The notes beneath the pieces are model-generated. The model was given only the letters and a program-made list of their open reading frames with translations. It was not told the origin of the DNA and did not search any database. From the NCBI RefSeq assembly GCF_016019935.1, contig NZ_JAECMT010000002.1, forward strand, positions 310,001 to 374,000: a stretch of DNA of 64,000 nucleotides, read 5' to 3'. Below, one piece after another: positions 36,917-45,618 of this stretch. The DNA comes from Paenibacillus sp. GSMTC-2017. GTDB lineage: Bacteria > Bacillota > Bacilli > Paenibacillales > Paenibacillaceae. Position numbers and translations under genes: made by a program. Numbering within the stretch: position 1 is the stretch's first letter; each line of letters opens with the position of its first letter.

Positions 36917-36950
36917 AAAACAGGAAACGGGACCATCACGGTCCCGTTTT
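36917..36950 (-). terminator. Hairpin with the ypmB stop codon in its loop
   Basis: AAACGGGACC pairs with GGTCCCGTTT (10 bp) around a 5-base loop, followed by CCTGTTTTT on the minus strand. The ypmB stop codon (36936-36938) lies in the loop, so terminating ribosomes would cover the hairpin. Its T run is separated from the stem by a few bases, so termination may be partial. Confidence 0.6.
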
Positions 36951-37472
36951 TGTTGGAAGCTTATATGAATTTAGTAATTTAAACTCTTTATCGAAAGTAT
37001 AGAAATCGTAATAATATCGCTTAGTTCCATCCACTGTTTCGCTATAATACAATTCCCAAGCAGGGTTATTAAGAAACAATGCAGGAGATAATCGAATGAC
37101 TTCCGCTTCAGGTTTAAGCTTATTGAAATTAGATTTCACTGATTCCTTTGATAACGTTACACTCGCATCGATCGTATGAAGAAGTTCTTTATCTTTATGG
37201 AACAGATAAAGAGCCCGATCATTTTGATCAATCCCTTCTGTTATCCACGTCGTTTGCTCCCAGACATGTTTATTTATGCTGGTAACTTCTTTGATAAGGT
37301 TTGTAGCTAGTGCTATGTCACGAGCTGCTTTTTCTTCAGACCATCTTGGCGACTGGATCTCACGGAAATAAAAACCGAACCATAGGCCAAACGTAATAAT
37401 TGCAAGCACAATTACTACTTTCCATCGCTTTGGCGTCATTAACGGCGGTCGCTTTTTCTCAGTTACGCGCAT
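36936..37472 (-). CDS. ypmB: YpmB-like membrane-anchored protein (DUF5590)
   Basis: This protein has 178 residues. A single N-terminal transmembrane helix (about 17-36, VVIVLAIITFGLWFGFYF) is followed by an extracytoplasmic PepSY-like region with an early helical part and a beta-rich C-terminus (YYYDFYTFDKEFKLL). The fold pattern, the length and the position downstream of dinG match B. subtilis YpmB, of unknown function. The ATG overlaps the mtaD stop (TAATG), and no strong SD is seen, so expression probably depends on coupling. Confidence 0.65.
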   Translation of the reverse strand: MRVTEKKRPPLMTPKRWKVVIVLAIITFGLWFGFYFREIQSPRWSEEKAARDIALATNLIKEVTSINKHVWEQTTWITEGIDQNDRALYLFHKDKELLHTIDASVTLSKESVKSNFNKLKPEAEVIRLSPALFLNNPAWELYYSETVDGTKRYYYDFYTFDKEFKLLNSYKLPTKTGP

Positions 37473-38773
37473 TAGCCATTCAATAGTCGTTCAAAGCTCG
37501 CTTGCGCTTCATAACGAATTTTCTCCTCATCAAGTAGTGTACAAACGCCATTACGTACTACTTGTTGACCGTCCACCCACACATGTTTCACATCTCGTCC
37601 TGATCCTGAATAAACAAGATGAGATACAATGTCCGTCATCGGGTAGAAATGAGCTTGATCTATATCAATGGCAATAAAGTCTGCTTTCATGCCCACCTTT
37701 AATGTACCAATACGATCTTCCTGCCATATTGCAGAGGCTCCATAAACTGTTCCAAGTTTTAAGGCTTCCCAAGCAGGAATTGCTGTCGGGTCACCTGAAA
37801 TTCCTTTATGAAGAAGAGCCGCAATACGAATTTCCTCGAATAGATCAAGATTATTGTTACTAGCTACACTATCCGTTCCAAGCGACACCTTAACGCCTGC
37901 TTTAATGAGATCATTTAATCTTGCTACTCCACTTGCAAGCTTAAGATTGCTGACTGGATTATGAGATACTGAAACATTGCGTGCTGCAAGCAGAGCAATC
38001 TCATCATCAGTAAGATGGACAGCATGTGCGACTAACGCCGGACGACTAAAGAAACCTAAAGAATCCAAATGTTCAACTGGTCTAACTCCGTAGTCACGAA
38101 CGTTCATTTCCACTTCTGCTAACGTCTCAGACATATGTGTATGTAGTGGTAAGTTTAAGTCATGAGCGGCTTGTACAAATTTCTCAATGTATGCTGGTGG
38201 ACATGTATATGGAGCATGTGGTGAAAGCATCGTAGAAATTCTTCCATTAGCTTTTCCGTTCCATTCGCGCGCAAATGTAATCGCATCGTTTAGTTTCGCC
38301 TTTTGTTCTTCTTCAGAGCAAAGTCCGATAACACCACGTGTAAGAATACCACGTATTCCTGCCTGCTCAGTTACTGTTGCTACTTGATCCATACGGTCAT
38401 ACATATCAACAAATGTTGTTGTACCACTACGCAACATTTCTACGATTGCTAGAGCACTGCCTGCTTTCGTATCTGCATCGACATATTTAGCTTCCATCGG
38501 CCACATTTTCTCTTGAAGCCAAACCTGAAGCGTTTGATCATCAGAAAAACCTCGAAGCAGTGTCATCGCAGCATGTCCGTGTGTATTGATGAGACCAGGC
38601 ATAAATGCAAGCTTACTTCCATCGATCTTCTGCACATCAGGTAACAAGCCTACTGGTGGCTCTGCTCCGATATATGTAATCCGATCATCAGTAATGACCA
38701 TATGTCCATTAAGCTTAGCATTAGAGTCATCCATCGTTACGAACAAACCATTTTCAATCCACAATTGCGTCAT
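37472..38773 (-). CDS. mtaD: 5'-methylthioadenosine/S-adenosylhomocysteine deaminase
   Basis: This amidohydrolase of the ATZ/TRZ family has 433 residues. Metal ligands are visible: INTHGH (about 64-67), HTHMSET (211-217), AHAVHLT (about 250) and GTDSVASNNN (Asp about 301). LRSGTTTFVDMYD and HNPVSNLKLASG are typical of MtaD, which deaminates MTA and SAH. Other deaminases of the family (e.g. guanine or triazine) are possible. ATG 38773 has GGAG 9 bases upstream and the gene overlaps rex by 20 bases. MTA deamination would be a side branch of the methionine salvage genes elsewhere in this window. Confidence 0.82.
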   Translation of the reverse strand: MTQLWIENGLFVTMDDSNAKLNGHMVITDDRITYIGAEPPVGLLPDVQKIDGSKLAFMPGLINTHGHAAMTLLRGFSDDQTLQVWLQEKMWPMEAKYVDADTKAGSALAIVEMLRSGTTTFVDMYDRMDQVATVTEQAGIRGILTRGVIGLCSEEEQKAKLNDAITFAREWNGKANGRISTMLSPHAPYTCPPAYIEKFVQAAHDLNLPLHTHMSETLAEVEMNVRDYGVRPVEHLDSLGFFSRPALVAHAVHLTDDEIALLAARNVSVSHNPVSNLKLASGVARLNDLIKAGVKVSLGTDSVASNNNLDLFEEIRIAALLHKGISGDPTAIPAWEALKLGTVYGASAIWQEDRIGTLKVGMKADFIAIDIDQAHFYPMTDIVSHLVYSGSGRDVKHVWVDGQQVVRNGVCTLLDEEKIRYEAQASFERLLNG

Positions 38774-39410
38774 CGTTTCCGTCTCCTTCATGGTTCAAAT
38801 AGTAAGCTAAACTAAGCAATTCTTTTGTAAAATCAGCATTATGAATCCGAACTTCTTCCGGTACGCGCAATATAGCAGGTGCAAAATTAAGTATGCCTTC
38901 AATTCCAGCAGATACGAATTGGTTAGCAACATTTTGAGCTTCGAATGCAGGTACAGTAATAATGCCGATTCTAATGTTCTGCTCTTCCACTGTTTTTGCC
39001 AATTCACTCATTGGCAACACAACAAGATTGTTTACATTCGTACCAATTTTCTCTGGATGTATATCAAATACTGCTGTTATTTGCATGTTATCTTTAGAAT
39101 ATTTATTGTAATTGCATAGTGCATGCCCTAAATTACCTGCGCCGACGAGTGCAACTTTAATCGTTTGATTTACTTTTAAGATTTGTCTAATCTTTTCGAT
39201 AAGATACATAACGTCATACCCTATGCCTTTACGACCAAACTCGCCAAAGTAAGCTAAATCTTTTCTAATCTGGGCTGGATTTAAGTCAAGTTTAACACCA
39301 AGTTCTTGAGAAGAAACCGTTTGTATCTCGCGACTATAGAGCTCATTTAGCACTTGAAGATAGATCGGAAGGCGCCTTACGACAGCTTCCGATATTTTTG
39401 CATGTTTCAT
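38754..39410 (-). CDS. rex: Redox-sensing transcriptional repressor
   Basis: Rex represses fermentation and respiration genes when NADH is low. Length is 218 residues. The N-terminal winged helix (1-80) contains SQELGVKLDLNPAQIRKDLAYFGEFGRKG, best seen as two adjacent motifs. The Rossmann domain has VALVGAGNLGHAL (about 87-98). The C-terminal helix completes the domain-swapped dimer. It sits seven bases after dinG and overlaps mtaD. I did not find a clear Rex operator in the window. Confidence 0.95.
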   Translation of the reverse strand: MKHAKISEAVVRRLPIYLQVLNELYSREIQTVSSQELGVKLDLNPAQIRKDLAYFGEFGRKGIGYDVMYLIEKIRQILKVNQTIKVALVGAGNLGHALCNYNKYSKDNMQITAVFDIHPEKIGTNVNNLVVLPMSELAKTVEEQNIRIGIITVPAFEAQNVANQFVSAGIEGILNFAPAILRVPEEVRIHNADFTKELLSLAYYLNHEGDGNDDAIVD

Positions 39411-39416
39411 CGCAAC

Positions 39417-42314
39417 CTACTCCTCCTTCATGCTCGACATTACTTCATCAGAATGTTTTCCGGTATCAGCCAACCACTCACGCATTCTTGGTACCATTTG
39501 ATCCGTATGCATCGATTCGATCTTAGGTCCAGGCAATGAATACAAAAAGTGTTTTCCATAATACGTATCAATGACTCTTGTATCATAAATAATGACGATA
39601 CCCTTATCTTGCGATGTTCTAACTAACCGGCCAAAACCTTGTTTAAATCGAATGACAGCTTGTGGAATGGAAAGCTTCATAAAAGGATTTTGCCCTTGTC
39701 TCTTCAACATCTCTGACTTCGCCTCAACAAGCGGATGATTAGGCGGCTGGAATGGCAGACGAACGATAGCAAGACAGATTAAGCCTTCGCCGGGAATATC
39801 GACACCTTCCCAGAAGCTGCTTGTTCCAAGTAACACCGATTGAGGTTGCTGTAGAAATCGTCTTGTAAGCTTCGTCCGATTACTGCTATCTATCCCTTGC
39901 CCTAACAAACCAATTCCAACTTCATCGAGCTTATTCTTGAGCGGATCATATACTTGTTTTAACAACTTATACGATGTAAATAATACAAGCATACGACCTT
40001 TCGTCTGATTCGCCGTATCCGCTATTGAACCAACTAATTTCTGTAAATAGGCGTCATCCACATAAGCTCCTTTTAATATAGGAAAGTCACGAGGTATAAC
40101 GACAAGTGCTTGTTCTCGATAATTAAAAGGTGATGAAAGTAAAACGGTACGAAGTCTTCCTTGTTCTTCATATCCAGTGAGGCCAAGTTGTTCCTGTGCA
40201 TATTGGAACGACTTCTGTACGGTAAGTGTTGCTGATGTAAGAACGATACTGTCTTTCACATCAAAGAAGTACTTTTGAAGCTGCTCACTTACGTCCACAG
40301 GCGCTGCATAAAGCTGTACAGATCTGTGACGATAAGCTGTGCTTGCTTCTATCCAATAAACGAACTGAGGGCTATCCAGCTTCGTTATATGACGGAGTTC
40401 ATCTTTTACTCTCGATAAGTCGCGTAGGGCACCATTTAAATCAGTAAGCGATGCTTGTACGGATATATCATCTATACGATCTTTAATATCAGTCAATAAC
40501 TTCTCTGACGTTTTGATAACTCTAGAAAGCTCTACATGTATATTCCCTTCGACAGCGACAACTTCCTCCCATCCTTCTGGGACGGCGGTTGAAGTTAATC
40601 GTTTTACCAAAGAACCATTGTCAGTCATACTATCTGATCCGTTTGCAGCGAAGTTGTATAACAGCTCGAATAGCTTATCCCAATGTTCTTTAATTTCTTG
40701 AAAAATAGGAATGATCGTTTCAATCGTTTCTAACCATGATTGTTGATGGTCATCATCTTCTTGCTCAAGCTTAAATTTAAGCGACGGAAGTAAACCTGAA
40801 CGATTATCTTTATAAAGTCTAATAATAGCTTGAACCAACGTGAAATAATGCACTTGCATCCCTAGATGTTTTCCTGCCACTTCTTCAACATGATGTGCCT
40901 CATCAATAATAAGATTACTGTAAGCAGGCAATAATCGATGGTCCGCTTGAACATCTGTAAATAACATGGAATGATTCGTAATACATACATCAGCCAGATT
41001 GGCTTCATGTTTAGCTCGATGGTAATAACAACGTTTAAACCACGGACACGCCCGATTAAGGCAAGAGTCGGCATCACTAGACACAGTGCCCCAGAAATCA
41101 GCACCTCTGCTCCCGAAGTTAAGTTCTTCTTGATCACCTGTTTCCGTCTCACTTAACCAAACGACCATTTGAGCAGCTGTAATAGAATCTTCAATCGGAG
41201 CTACCAGATCACCCACATTTAATTTCCCTTCAAACTTCCTTAAACAAAGGTAATTACCGCGACCTTTAAAAATAGATGCTTTAAAAGGGAATGGCAAAAC
41301 ATCACCTAACAACGGAAGATCTCGTTGTCTGAGCTGTTCTTGCAGGTTAATTGTGTGTGTGCTCACTACAATTTTACTATTATTTTTAATGCTGTAATAT
41401 AGTGCAGGAATCAAATAACCAAGCGATTTCCCCGTTCCAGTCCCTGCTTCGATAAGTAAATGTTTATTCGTGCTGAGAGCGTCGTAAACTTCATTAAACA
41501 TTGTTGTTTGCGCTTCACGCTCTTCGTAATTTTCAAATCTCGATTGGAACCGTTCTTTAATTTCTGCTAAATATTGCTCAAAGCTCATCTCCGCAAGTGG
41601 GTTCTCCGACTGATTAGCCACTTCTCCTCGAGGATGTTTTTCTTCCGACCACTCCCGCGCTTTAAGCGCAAATTGCCGATGATAGTCATATTCATTGGAA
41701 TCGAATACCGTTTCTTGTTCGACGTGTTTCTCTGTATGCTTCAAAAACCAATGTAGATCCTTGCTTTCGTCAATTAACGCAGACAGCCGCTGCACAGTTA
41801 GCAGCGGCATGGAGCGAAGTTTATTGACTAAGTCAATGAAGATTTGTGCGGTCGCCATCGCGTCACTGTCAGCACGATGGTGCTGGTGATTAGCAATGCC
41901 AAACTGCTCCGCTACAGCTCCGAGTTGATAGGTCGTAATTGATGGATACAATATCCGAAGAAGCTCAACAGTGTCAAGCCTACGACCTGTGAAAGGCATA
42001 TAGCCGCAGCGATCAAGCGCTTGGTTTAGAAAACCAGCATCAAATCCTACATTATGCGCTACAAGAACAGCATCATCCAGTAAAGGAATGAGCTGAAGCA
42101 AAACATCATTAAGCTCCGGCGCATCCTTTACCATCGATTCATCAATGCCCGTCAATTGCGTAATAAAAGGCGGAATTGGAATAGTCGGCTTAACAAATGC
42201 ACTGAAAGTACTAATAATCTCAAGCTGATCAGAGACAATGACAACTCCAACCTGCAAAATATCGTCTTCAGTGCTATGTCCAGTCGTTTCTAAATCCAAA
42301 ACAGCATAGTTCAT
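39417..42314 (-). CDS. dinG: DinG-family helicase with N-terminal 3'-5' exonuclease domain
   Basis: This protein of 965 residues fuses a DEDDh exonuclease to an XPD/DinG-like helicase. The exonuclease has DLETTG (about 7-12), AHNVGFDAGFL and HRADSDA. Helicase motifs are EAGTGTGKSLGYL (about 288-300), IDEAHHVEE and a C-terminal QGFGRLVR. Cysteines at LCLRKFEG and SCLNRACPWFKRC may hold an Fe-S cluster (inference). ATG 42314 (MNYAVLDLE) follows a GGGACGGGA stretch; the longer frame would be unusual. The gene follows a TPR gene and precedes rex. Confidence 0.92.
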   Translation of the reverse strand: MNYAVLDLETTGHSTEDDILQVGVVIVSDQLEIISTFSAFVKPTIPIPPFITQLTGIDESMVKDAPELNDVLLQLIPLLDDAVLVAHNVGFDAGFLNQALDRCGYMPFTGRRLDTVELLRILYPSITTYQLGAVAEQFGIANHQHHRADSDAMATAQIFIDLVNKLRSMPLLTVQRLSALIDESKDLHWFLKHTEKHVEQETVFDSNEYDYHRQFALKAREWSEEKHPRGEVANQSENPLAEMSFEQYLAEIKERFQSRFENYEEREAQTTMFNEVYDALSTNKHLLIEAGTGTGKSLGYLIPALYYSIKNNSKIVVSTHTINLQEQLRQRDLPLLGDVLPFPFKASIFKGRGNYLCLRKFEGKLNVGDLVAPIEDSITAAQMVVWLSETETGDQEELNFGSRGADFWGTVSSDADSCLNRACPWFKRCYYHRAKHEANLADVCITNHSMLFTDVQADHRLLPAYSNLIIDEAHHVEEVAGKHLGMQVHYFTLVQAIIRLYKDNRSGLLPSLKFKLEQEDDDHQQSWLETIETIIPIFQEIKEHWDKLFELLYNFAANGSDSMTDNGSLVKRLTSTAVPEGWEEVVAVEGNIHVELSRVIKTSEKLLTDIKDRIDDISVQASLTDLNGALRDLSRVKDELRHITKLDSPQFVYWIEASTAYRHRSVQLYAAPVDVSEQLQKYFFDVKDSIVLTSATLTVQKSFQYAQEQLGLTGYEEQGRLRTVLLSSPFNYREQALVVIPRDFPILKGAYVDDAYLQKLVGSIADTANQTKGRMLVLFTSYKLLKQVYDPLKNKLDEVGIGLLGQGIDSSNRTKLTRRFLQQPQSVLLGTSSFWEGVDIPGEGLICLAIVRLPFQPPNHPLVEAKSEMLKRQGQNPFMKLSIPQAVIRFKQGFGRLVRTSQDKGIVIIYDTRVIDTYYGKHFLYSLPGPKIESMHTDQMVPRMREWLADTGKHSDEVMSSMKEE

Positions 42315-42330
42315 TCCATTCCCGTCCCTC

Positions 42331-43059
42331 TCACAAACAGCACAGCTCCGTGCTACCAAAATATAATGATAATTGCCCTGGAGTTTCTTGACAACTTTTT
42401 AAATTATTTAATGAGTCCGTAAAGGTGGGATACGTTTCATAAGCTTTACTAAACAACTTTTCAGCTTGTGCCATATTCATGTGTACAGCTTGAATGCACC
42501 CAAGGGCATTATAGCCTAAAGCAAGCCACTTCGGAAAGTCCGAAAGTACAATTAGAAGTTGGAAATGTCGCTGAGCTTCATTCCAATTTTGCATATGCAT
42601 CTGACTCATGCCTAGAAACAAGCGGGCTAAATTACATTCTGGAGCAACAGTGATGGCTTCATTAAAAATGCTCGCAGCACGAGAAAACATAAATAAATTG
42701 TAGTACCCTTGTCCCGTCTTTATTTTGTCTGCAACATCGTCAGGGATAATAATATCCCCTTCGTTACAAGAAATTGCTTTGCTACTCGATTGTAACGTTT
42801 TGGATTGTTCTGGTGGAGACAACTGAAGAATAACTTCCCCCAAGTCCTTAGACTCATGAATCTGTTCCCCAAACAACTCTTGAAAGTCAGAAACCTTCTC
42901 TTCAAACTGTAGCCAGCTCTCAATAAAGGCGTCATTTAACTTTTTCAGCTCACATACCTGCTCATTATACATCAGTCGCTCCTGATCGGTTGCTTCCGGA
43001 TATAACTCCACAATCCCATCGAGCATCTCGTTCATCGAAGTGAACATATGCTGAAACAT
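42331..43059 (-). CDS. Tetratricopeptide-repeat protein of unknown function
   Basis: This cytoplasmic protein has 242 residues. The N-terminal third is helical, followed by a Ser/Gln-rich linker. About three TPR units occupy residues 115-230: YYNLFMFSRAASIFNEAITV, ARLFLGMSQMHMQNWNEAQR and LALGYNALGCIQAVHMNMAQAEKL. TPRs mediate protein contacts. No enzyme motif is seen. It lies directly upstream of dinG (stop 16 bases before that start) and is probably co-transcribed. ATG 43059 has a GCGGGATG stretch upstream. Confidence 0.75.
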   Translation of the reverse strand: MFQHMFTSMNEMLDGIVELYPEATDQERLMYNEQVCELKKLNDAFIESWLQFEEKVSDFQELFGEQIHESKDLGEVILQLSPPEQSKTLQSSSKAISCNEGDIIIPDDVADKIKTGQGYYNLFMFSRAASIFNEAITVAPECNLARLFLGMSQMHMQNWNEAQRHFQLLIVLSDFPKWLALGYNALGCIQAVHMNMAQAEKLFSKAYETYPTFTDSLNNLKSCQETPGQLSLYFGSTELCCL

Positions 43060-43185
43060 TCCGCATCCCGCCTTCGCATTTGAATAAGGAGTGATACGGT
43101 CATTTTTTGTTTACTGACGTCTTTTCATTCAGCATGGGAATCGTTACATAAGACAGGGATGAAGCGTTAATTATTATTGGGATAG

Positions 43186-43569
43186 TTACATGATTGTTGC
43201 GTGAAGTTCTTCAGTTAAAAGTTTAACAGGTTTGTTATTGTTATCCAGTATTGTGATGATTGGCTTATGAGTTTTCGCTTCTTCATTTGTTAACATGGAA
43301 TAAGAAATAATAATGACTTGATCGCCAGGCTGTACTAATCTAGCAGCAGCACCATTCAAACAAATGACCCCTGATCCTCTTTCACCAGTAATGACATATG
43401 TTTCAAGACGAGCTCCGTTGTTGTTGTTTACAATTTGCACCTTTTCATTTTCAAGCAAATCAGCTGCATCCATTAAATCTTCATCTATCGTTATACTTCC
43501 AACATAGTTTAAGTTTGCTTCCGTTACTGTTGCACGATGGAGCTTTGACTTCATCATTGTTCTAAACAT
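43186..43569 (-). CDS. panD: Aspartate 1-decarboxylase
   Basis: PanD makes beta-alanine from aspartate for pantothenate. The 127-residue chain is processed between Gly24 and Ser25 (in YVGSITID) to form a pyruvoyl group. [20 protein letters not shown] is the normal N-terminus. ATG 43569 has GGAGGTG upstream and overlaps the end of panC by 8 bases. It is the last gene of panBCD. Confidence 0.96.
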   Translation of the reverse strand: MFRTMMKSKLHRATVTEANLNYVGSITIDEDLMDAADLLENEKVQIVNNNNGARLETYVITGERGSGVICLNGAAARLVQPGDQVIIISYSMLTNEEAKTHKPIITILDNNNKPVKLLTEELHATIM

Positions 43570-44446
43570 TGTTAGCACCTCCGCTTGTATTTAACAAGCT
43601 ATTATCAATTAATCGTGTTGTTCCAAACTTAACAGCTAAAGCTAAAATTATTCGTGAAGTGATCGAACCTACATACTTATTCACTTCGATAGGCTCAAGT
43701 GTTGGGTAATGAAGTAGCTCCACATATTCAATGTTTGCTTCCTTTGCAATCCCAATATGTGATTTCACACGCTCGATTAAACTTCCAGCAGTAACTCCTG
43801 TTTCCTTAATCCACTCTTCGGCCAGATGCAATGACTGAGACAATACAACTGCCCCAGCACGCTGTTCAGCATTCAAATAGACATTTCTAGAACTTAATGC
43901 TAAACCGTCTGGTTCTCTAACGATTTGGCATGGCACGATTTCGATATCGAAGTTCAAGTCATCAACAATTTGCTCGATAACGGCAACCTGTTGTGCATCC
44001 TTCATGCCAAAGTAAGCACGATCTGGTTTAACAAGGTGGAACAATTTGCTTACGACAAGCCCCACACCGTCAAAGTGACCTGGTCTAGTTGCGCCACACA
44101 GTTGACTTGTCAAACCGTTAACGACTACAGTCGTTAACGGTTTTTTTGGATACATTTCTTCATTTGATGGAATAAAAACGATATCGGTTCCGCATTCCTC
44201 AGCAAGTTTAAGATCTCGTTCTTCATCTCTTGGATAGCGATCAAGATCTTCATTCGGACCAAATTGCATTGGATTGACATAAATACTAAGAACAGATATA
44301 TCGTTTGCTTCATGTGCCAAGCGAAGTAGGCTTCCATGTCCTTCGTGTAAATAACCCATCGTTGGTACAAAACCTACTGACTTTTCATTCGCTCGTAACT
44401 GATTCAAATTCGATTTGAGTTCCTCTTTCGTACGACAGACGATCAT
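43562..44446 (-). CDS. panC: Pantothenate synthetase
   Basis: PanC joins pantoate and beta-alanine using ATP. Length is 294 residues. Motifs include [17 protein letters not shown] (ATP site HIGH-like), [37 protein letters not shown] (in pieces) and [10 protein letters not shown]. The start overlaps the panB stop by 4 bases (ATGA), and the end overlaps panD, so the operon is tightly coupled. Confidence 0.97.
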   Translation of the reverse strand: MIVCRTKEELKSNLNQLRANEKSVGFVPTMGYLHEGHGSLLRLAHEANDISVLSIYVNPMQFGPNEDLDRYPRDEERDLKLAEECGTDIVFIPSNEEMYPKKPLTTVVVNGLTSQLCGATRPGHFDGVGLVVSKLFHLVKPDRAYFGMKDAQQVAVIEQIVDDLNFDIEIVPCQIVREPDGLALSSRNVYLNAEQRAGAVVLSQSLHLAEEWIKETGVTAGSLIERVKSHIGIAKEANIEYVELLHYPTLEPIEVNKYVGSITSRIILALAVKFGTTRLIDNSLLNTSGGANNV

Positions 44447-45360
44447 GCTGTTGGAACTCCTTTCGGCGTCACTGAAGCTACGCTAGCCTTATCTATCCCT
44501 TCAGGTGAGTTTTTAGCTCCACCGCCATATAAACTCGTAGGAGAAGCTGTTTGAGGCTGAAATACATTCTCTTCAGCAGGAAATACACCTTCTTTGACTT
44601 CACTTACGTAAGATTCAATGGCATTACGTATTGTTGTACCGATATCAGCGTATGATTTTACAAATCTCTTCTCGAAATAAGGTGAAGAATATTGTAACAA
44701 ATCGTGGTAAACAAGCACTTGACCATCACAACTTCTACCCGCTCCAATTCCGATTGTTGGTATCGTAAGCGCTTCACTAATTGCAGTACCGAGCGATTCA
44801 GTTACAAGCTCAATAACGATAGCGAATGCTCCAGCTTTCTCTAATGCTAGTGCATCTTGCATCAATCGCTCAGCATCAATTTCCGACTTGCCTTGTACTT
44901 TGTAGCCGCCTAGCTGATGAACAGATTGTGGTGTTACACCAATGTGGCCCATTACCGGAATACCTGCCTTCACTAACGCTTCAACATCGTCTGCAATTTC
45001 TGCTCCGCCTTCCAGCTTCACTGCTTGAGCGCCGCCTTGCTGCATAATTTTCGCAGCGTTTAGAAGTGTGGCTTCACGACTTGCTCCATATGTCATAAAC
45101 GGCATATCCGTTACTATAAATGTGTTTGTAGCAGCCCTCGCTACTACCCTTGAATGATAAATCATATCGTCGATCGTTACAGGAATAGTCGTTTCATACC
45201 CGAGTACAACATTCCCAAGTGAATCTCCAACCAAAATGACATCAATACCAGCTTCTTCTGCAAGCTTAGCGGACGGAAAATCATATGCCGTCAGCACGGA
45301 AATCGCATTGCGCTCCTGCTTCATCTTCTGCAGGCTTGAGATCGTCAGTCGTTTCCTCAT
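44443..45360 (-). CDS. panB: 3-methyl-2-oxobutanoate hydroxymethyltransferase
   Basis: PanB adds a hydroxymethyl group to ketoisovalerate to form ketopantoate. It has 305 residues, with signatures ISVLTAYDFPSAKLAEEAGID, VGDSLGNVVLGYETT and GGAQAVKLEGG. The C-terminus carries about 30 extra residues rich in Ser/Pro/Val/Thr, which I do not recognise. ATG 45360 has AAGGGG at 9-base spacing; an upstream TTG (45369) is in frame. It is first in panBCD and preceded by a structured leader. Confidence 0.96.
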   Translation of the reverse strand: MRKRLTISSLQKMKQERNAISVLTAYDFPSAKLAEEAGIDVILVGDSLGNVVLGYETTIPVTIDDMIYHSRVVARAATNTFIVTDMPFMTYGASREATLLNAAKIMQQGGAQAVKLEGGAEIADDVEALVKAGIPVMGHIGVTPQSVHQLGGYKVQGKSEIDAERLMQDALALEKAGAFAIVIELVTESLGTAISEALTIPTIGIGAGRSCDGQVLVYHDLLQYSSPYFEKRFVKSYADIGTTIRNAIESYVSEVKEGVFPAEENVFQPQTASPTSLYGGGAKNSPEGIDKASVASVTPKGVPTA

Positions 45361-45393
45361 TTGCTCCAACCCCTTTTAGACTATTTTAAACAC

Positions 45394-45424
45394 AAAAAAA
45401 CCTTTTAGCCGTTGCTAAAAAGGT
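45394..45424 (-). terminator. Leader terminator upstream of panB
   Basis: ACCTTTTTAGC pairs with GGCTAAAAGGT around a 3-base loop, followed by seven T, in the minus-strand leader 35 bases before the panB ATG. As it precedes the first gene, it looks like an attenuator. Confidence 0.8.
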
Positions 45425-45575
45425 CCCAGAACAAAAAAGGAAACGATTGCTTGTTGTGCTTCCTTCTGTCTCGGTCCCTACGGCTCAGAGCAGAATATGC
45501 AAAACTAAACTTTGACACAAAACCTTCTGCAATTATCAGTGCAGCTTCATTCGAATACCGCCTGATAATTGTAGT
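45425..45575 (-). promoter_or_regulatory. Structured 5' leader of panBCD, possible pan RNA motif
   Basis: A promoter TTTACG-17-TACACT (plus-strand 45576-45600) would start RNA near 45570. The RNA begins with hairpin 45531-45570 (AATTATCAG with CTGATAATT, 9 bp), whose inner stem GCGG/CTGC leaves a bulged A. A second stem-loop pairs CAGAA..GGAA with TTCC..TTCTG (45425-45475), just before the terminator. The pan RNA family is known upstream of panB in Firmicutes and has bulged A residues; I match it only by memory. Alternatives are an unrelated attenuator or a protein-binding leader. No T-box sequence is present. Confidence 0.5.
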
Positions 45576-45618
45576 GTACCAAAAAATGTCGACTTCGTAA
45601 ATGATCGTAATATACGGA

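Noticed and set aside
45425-45575. T-box or SAM riboswitch before panB
   Set aside because: The T-box core GGTGGTACCGCG and the SAM-box core are both absent.
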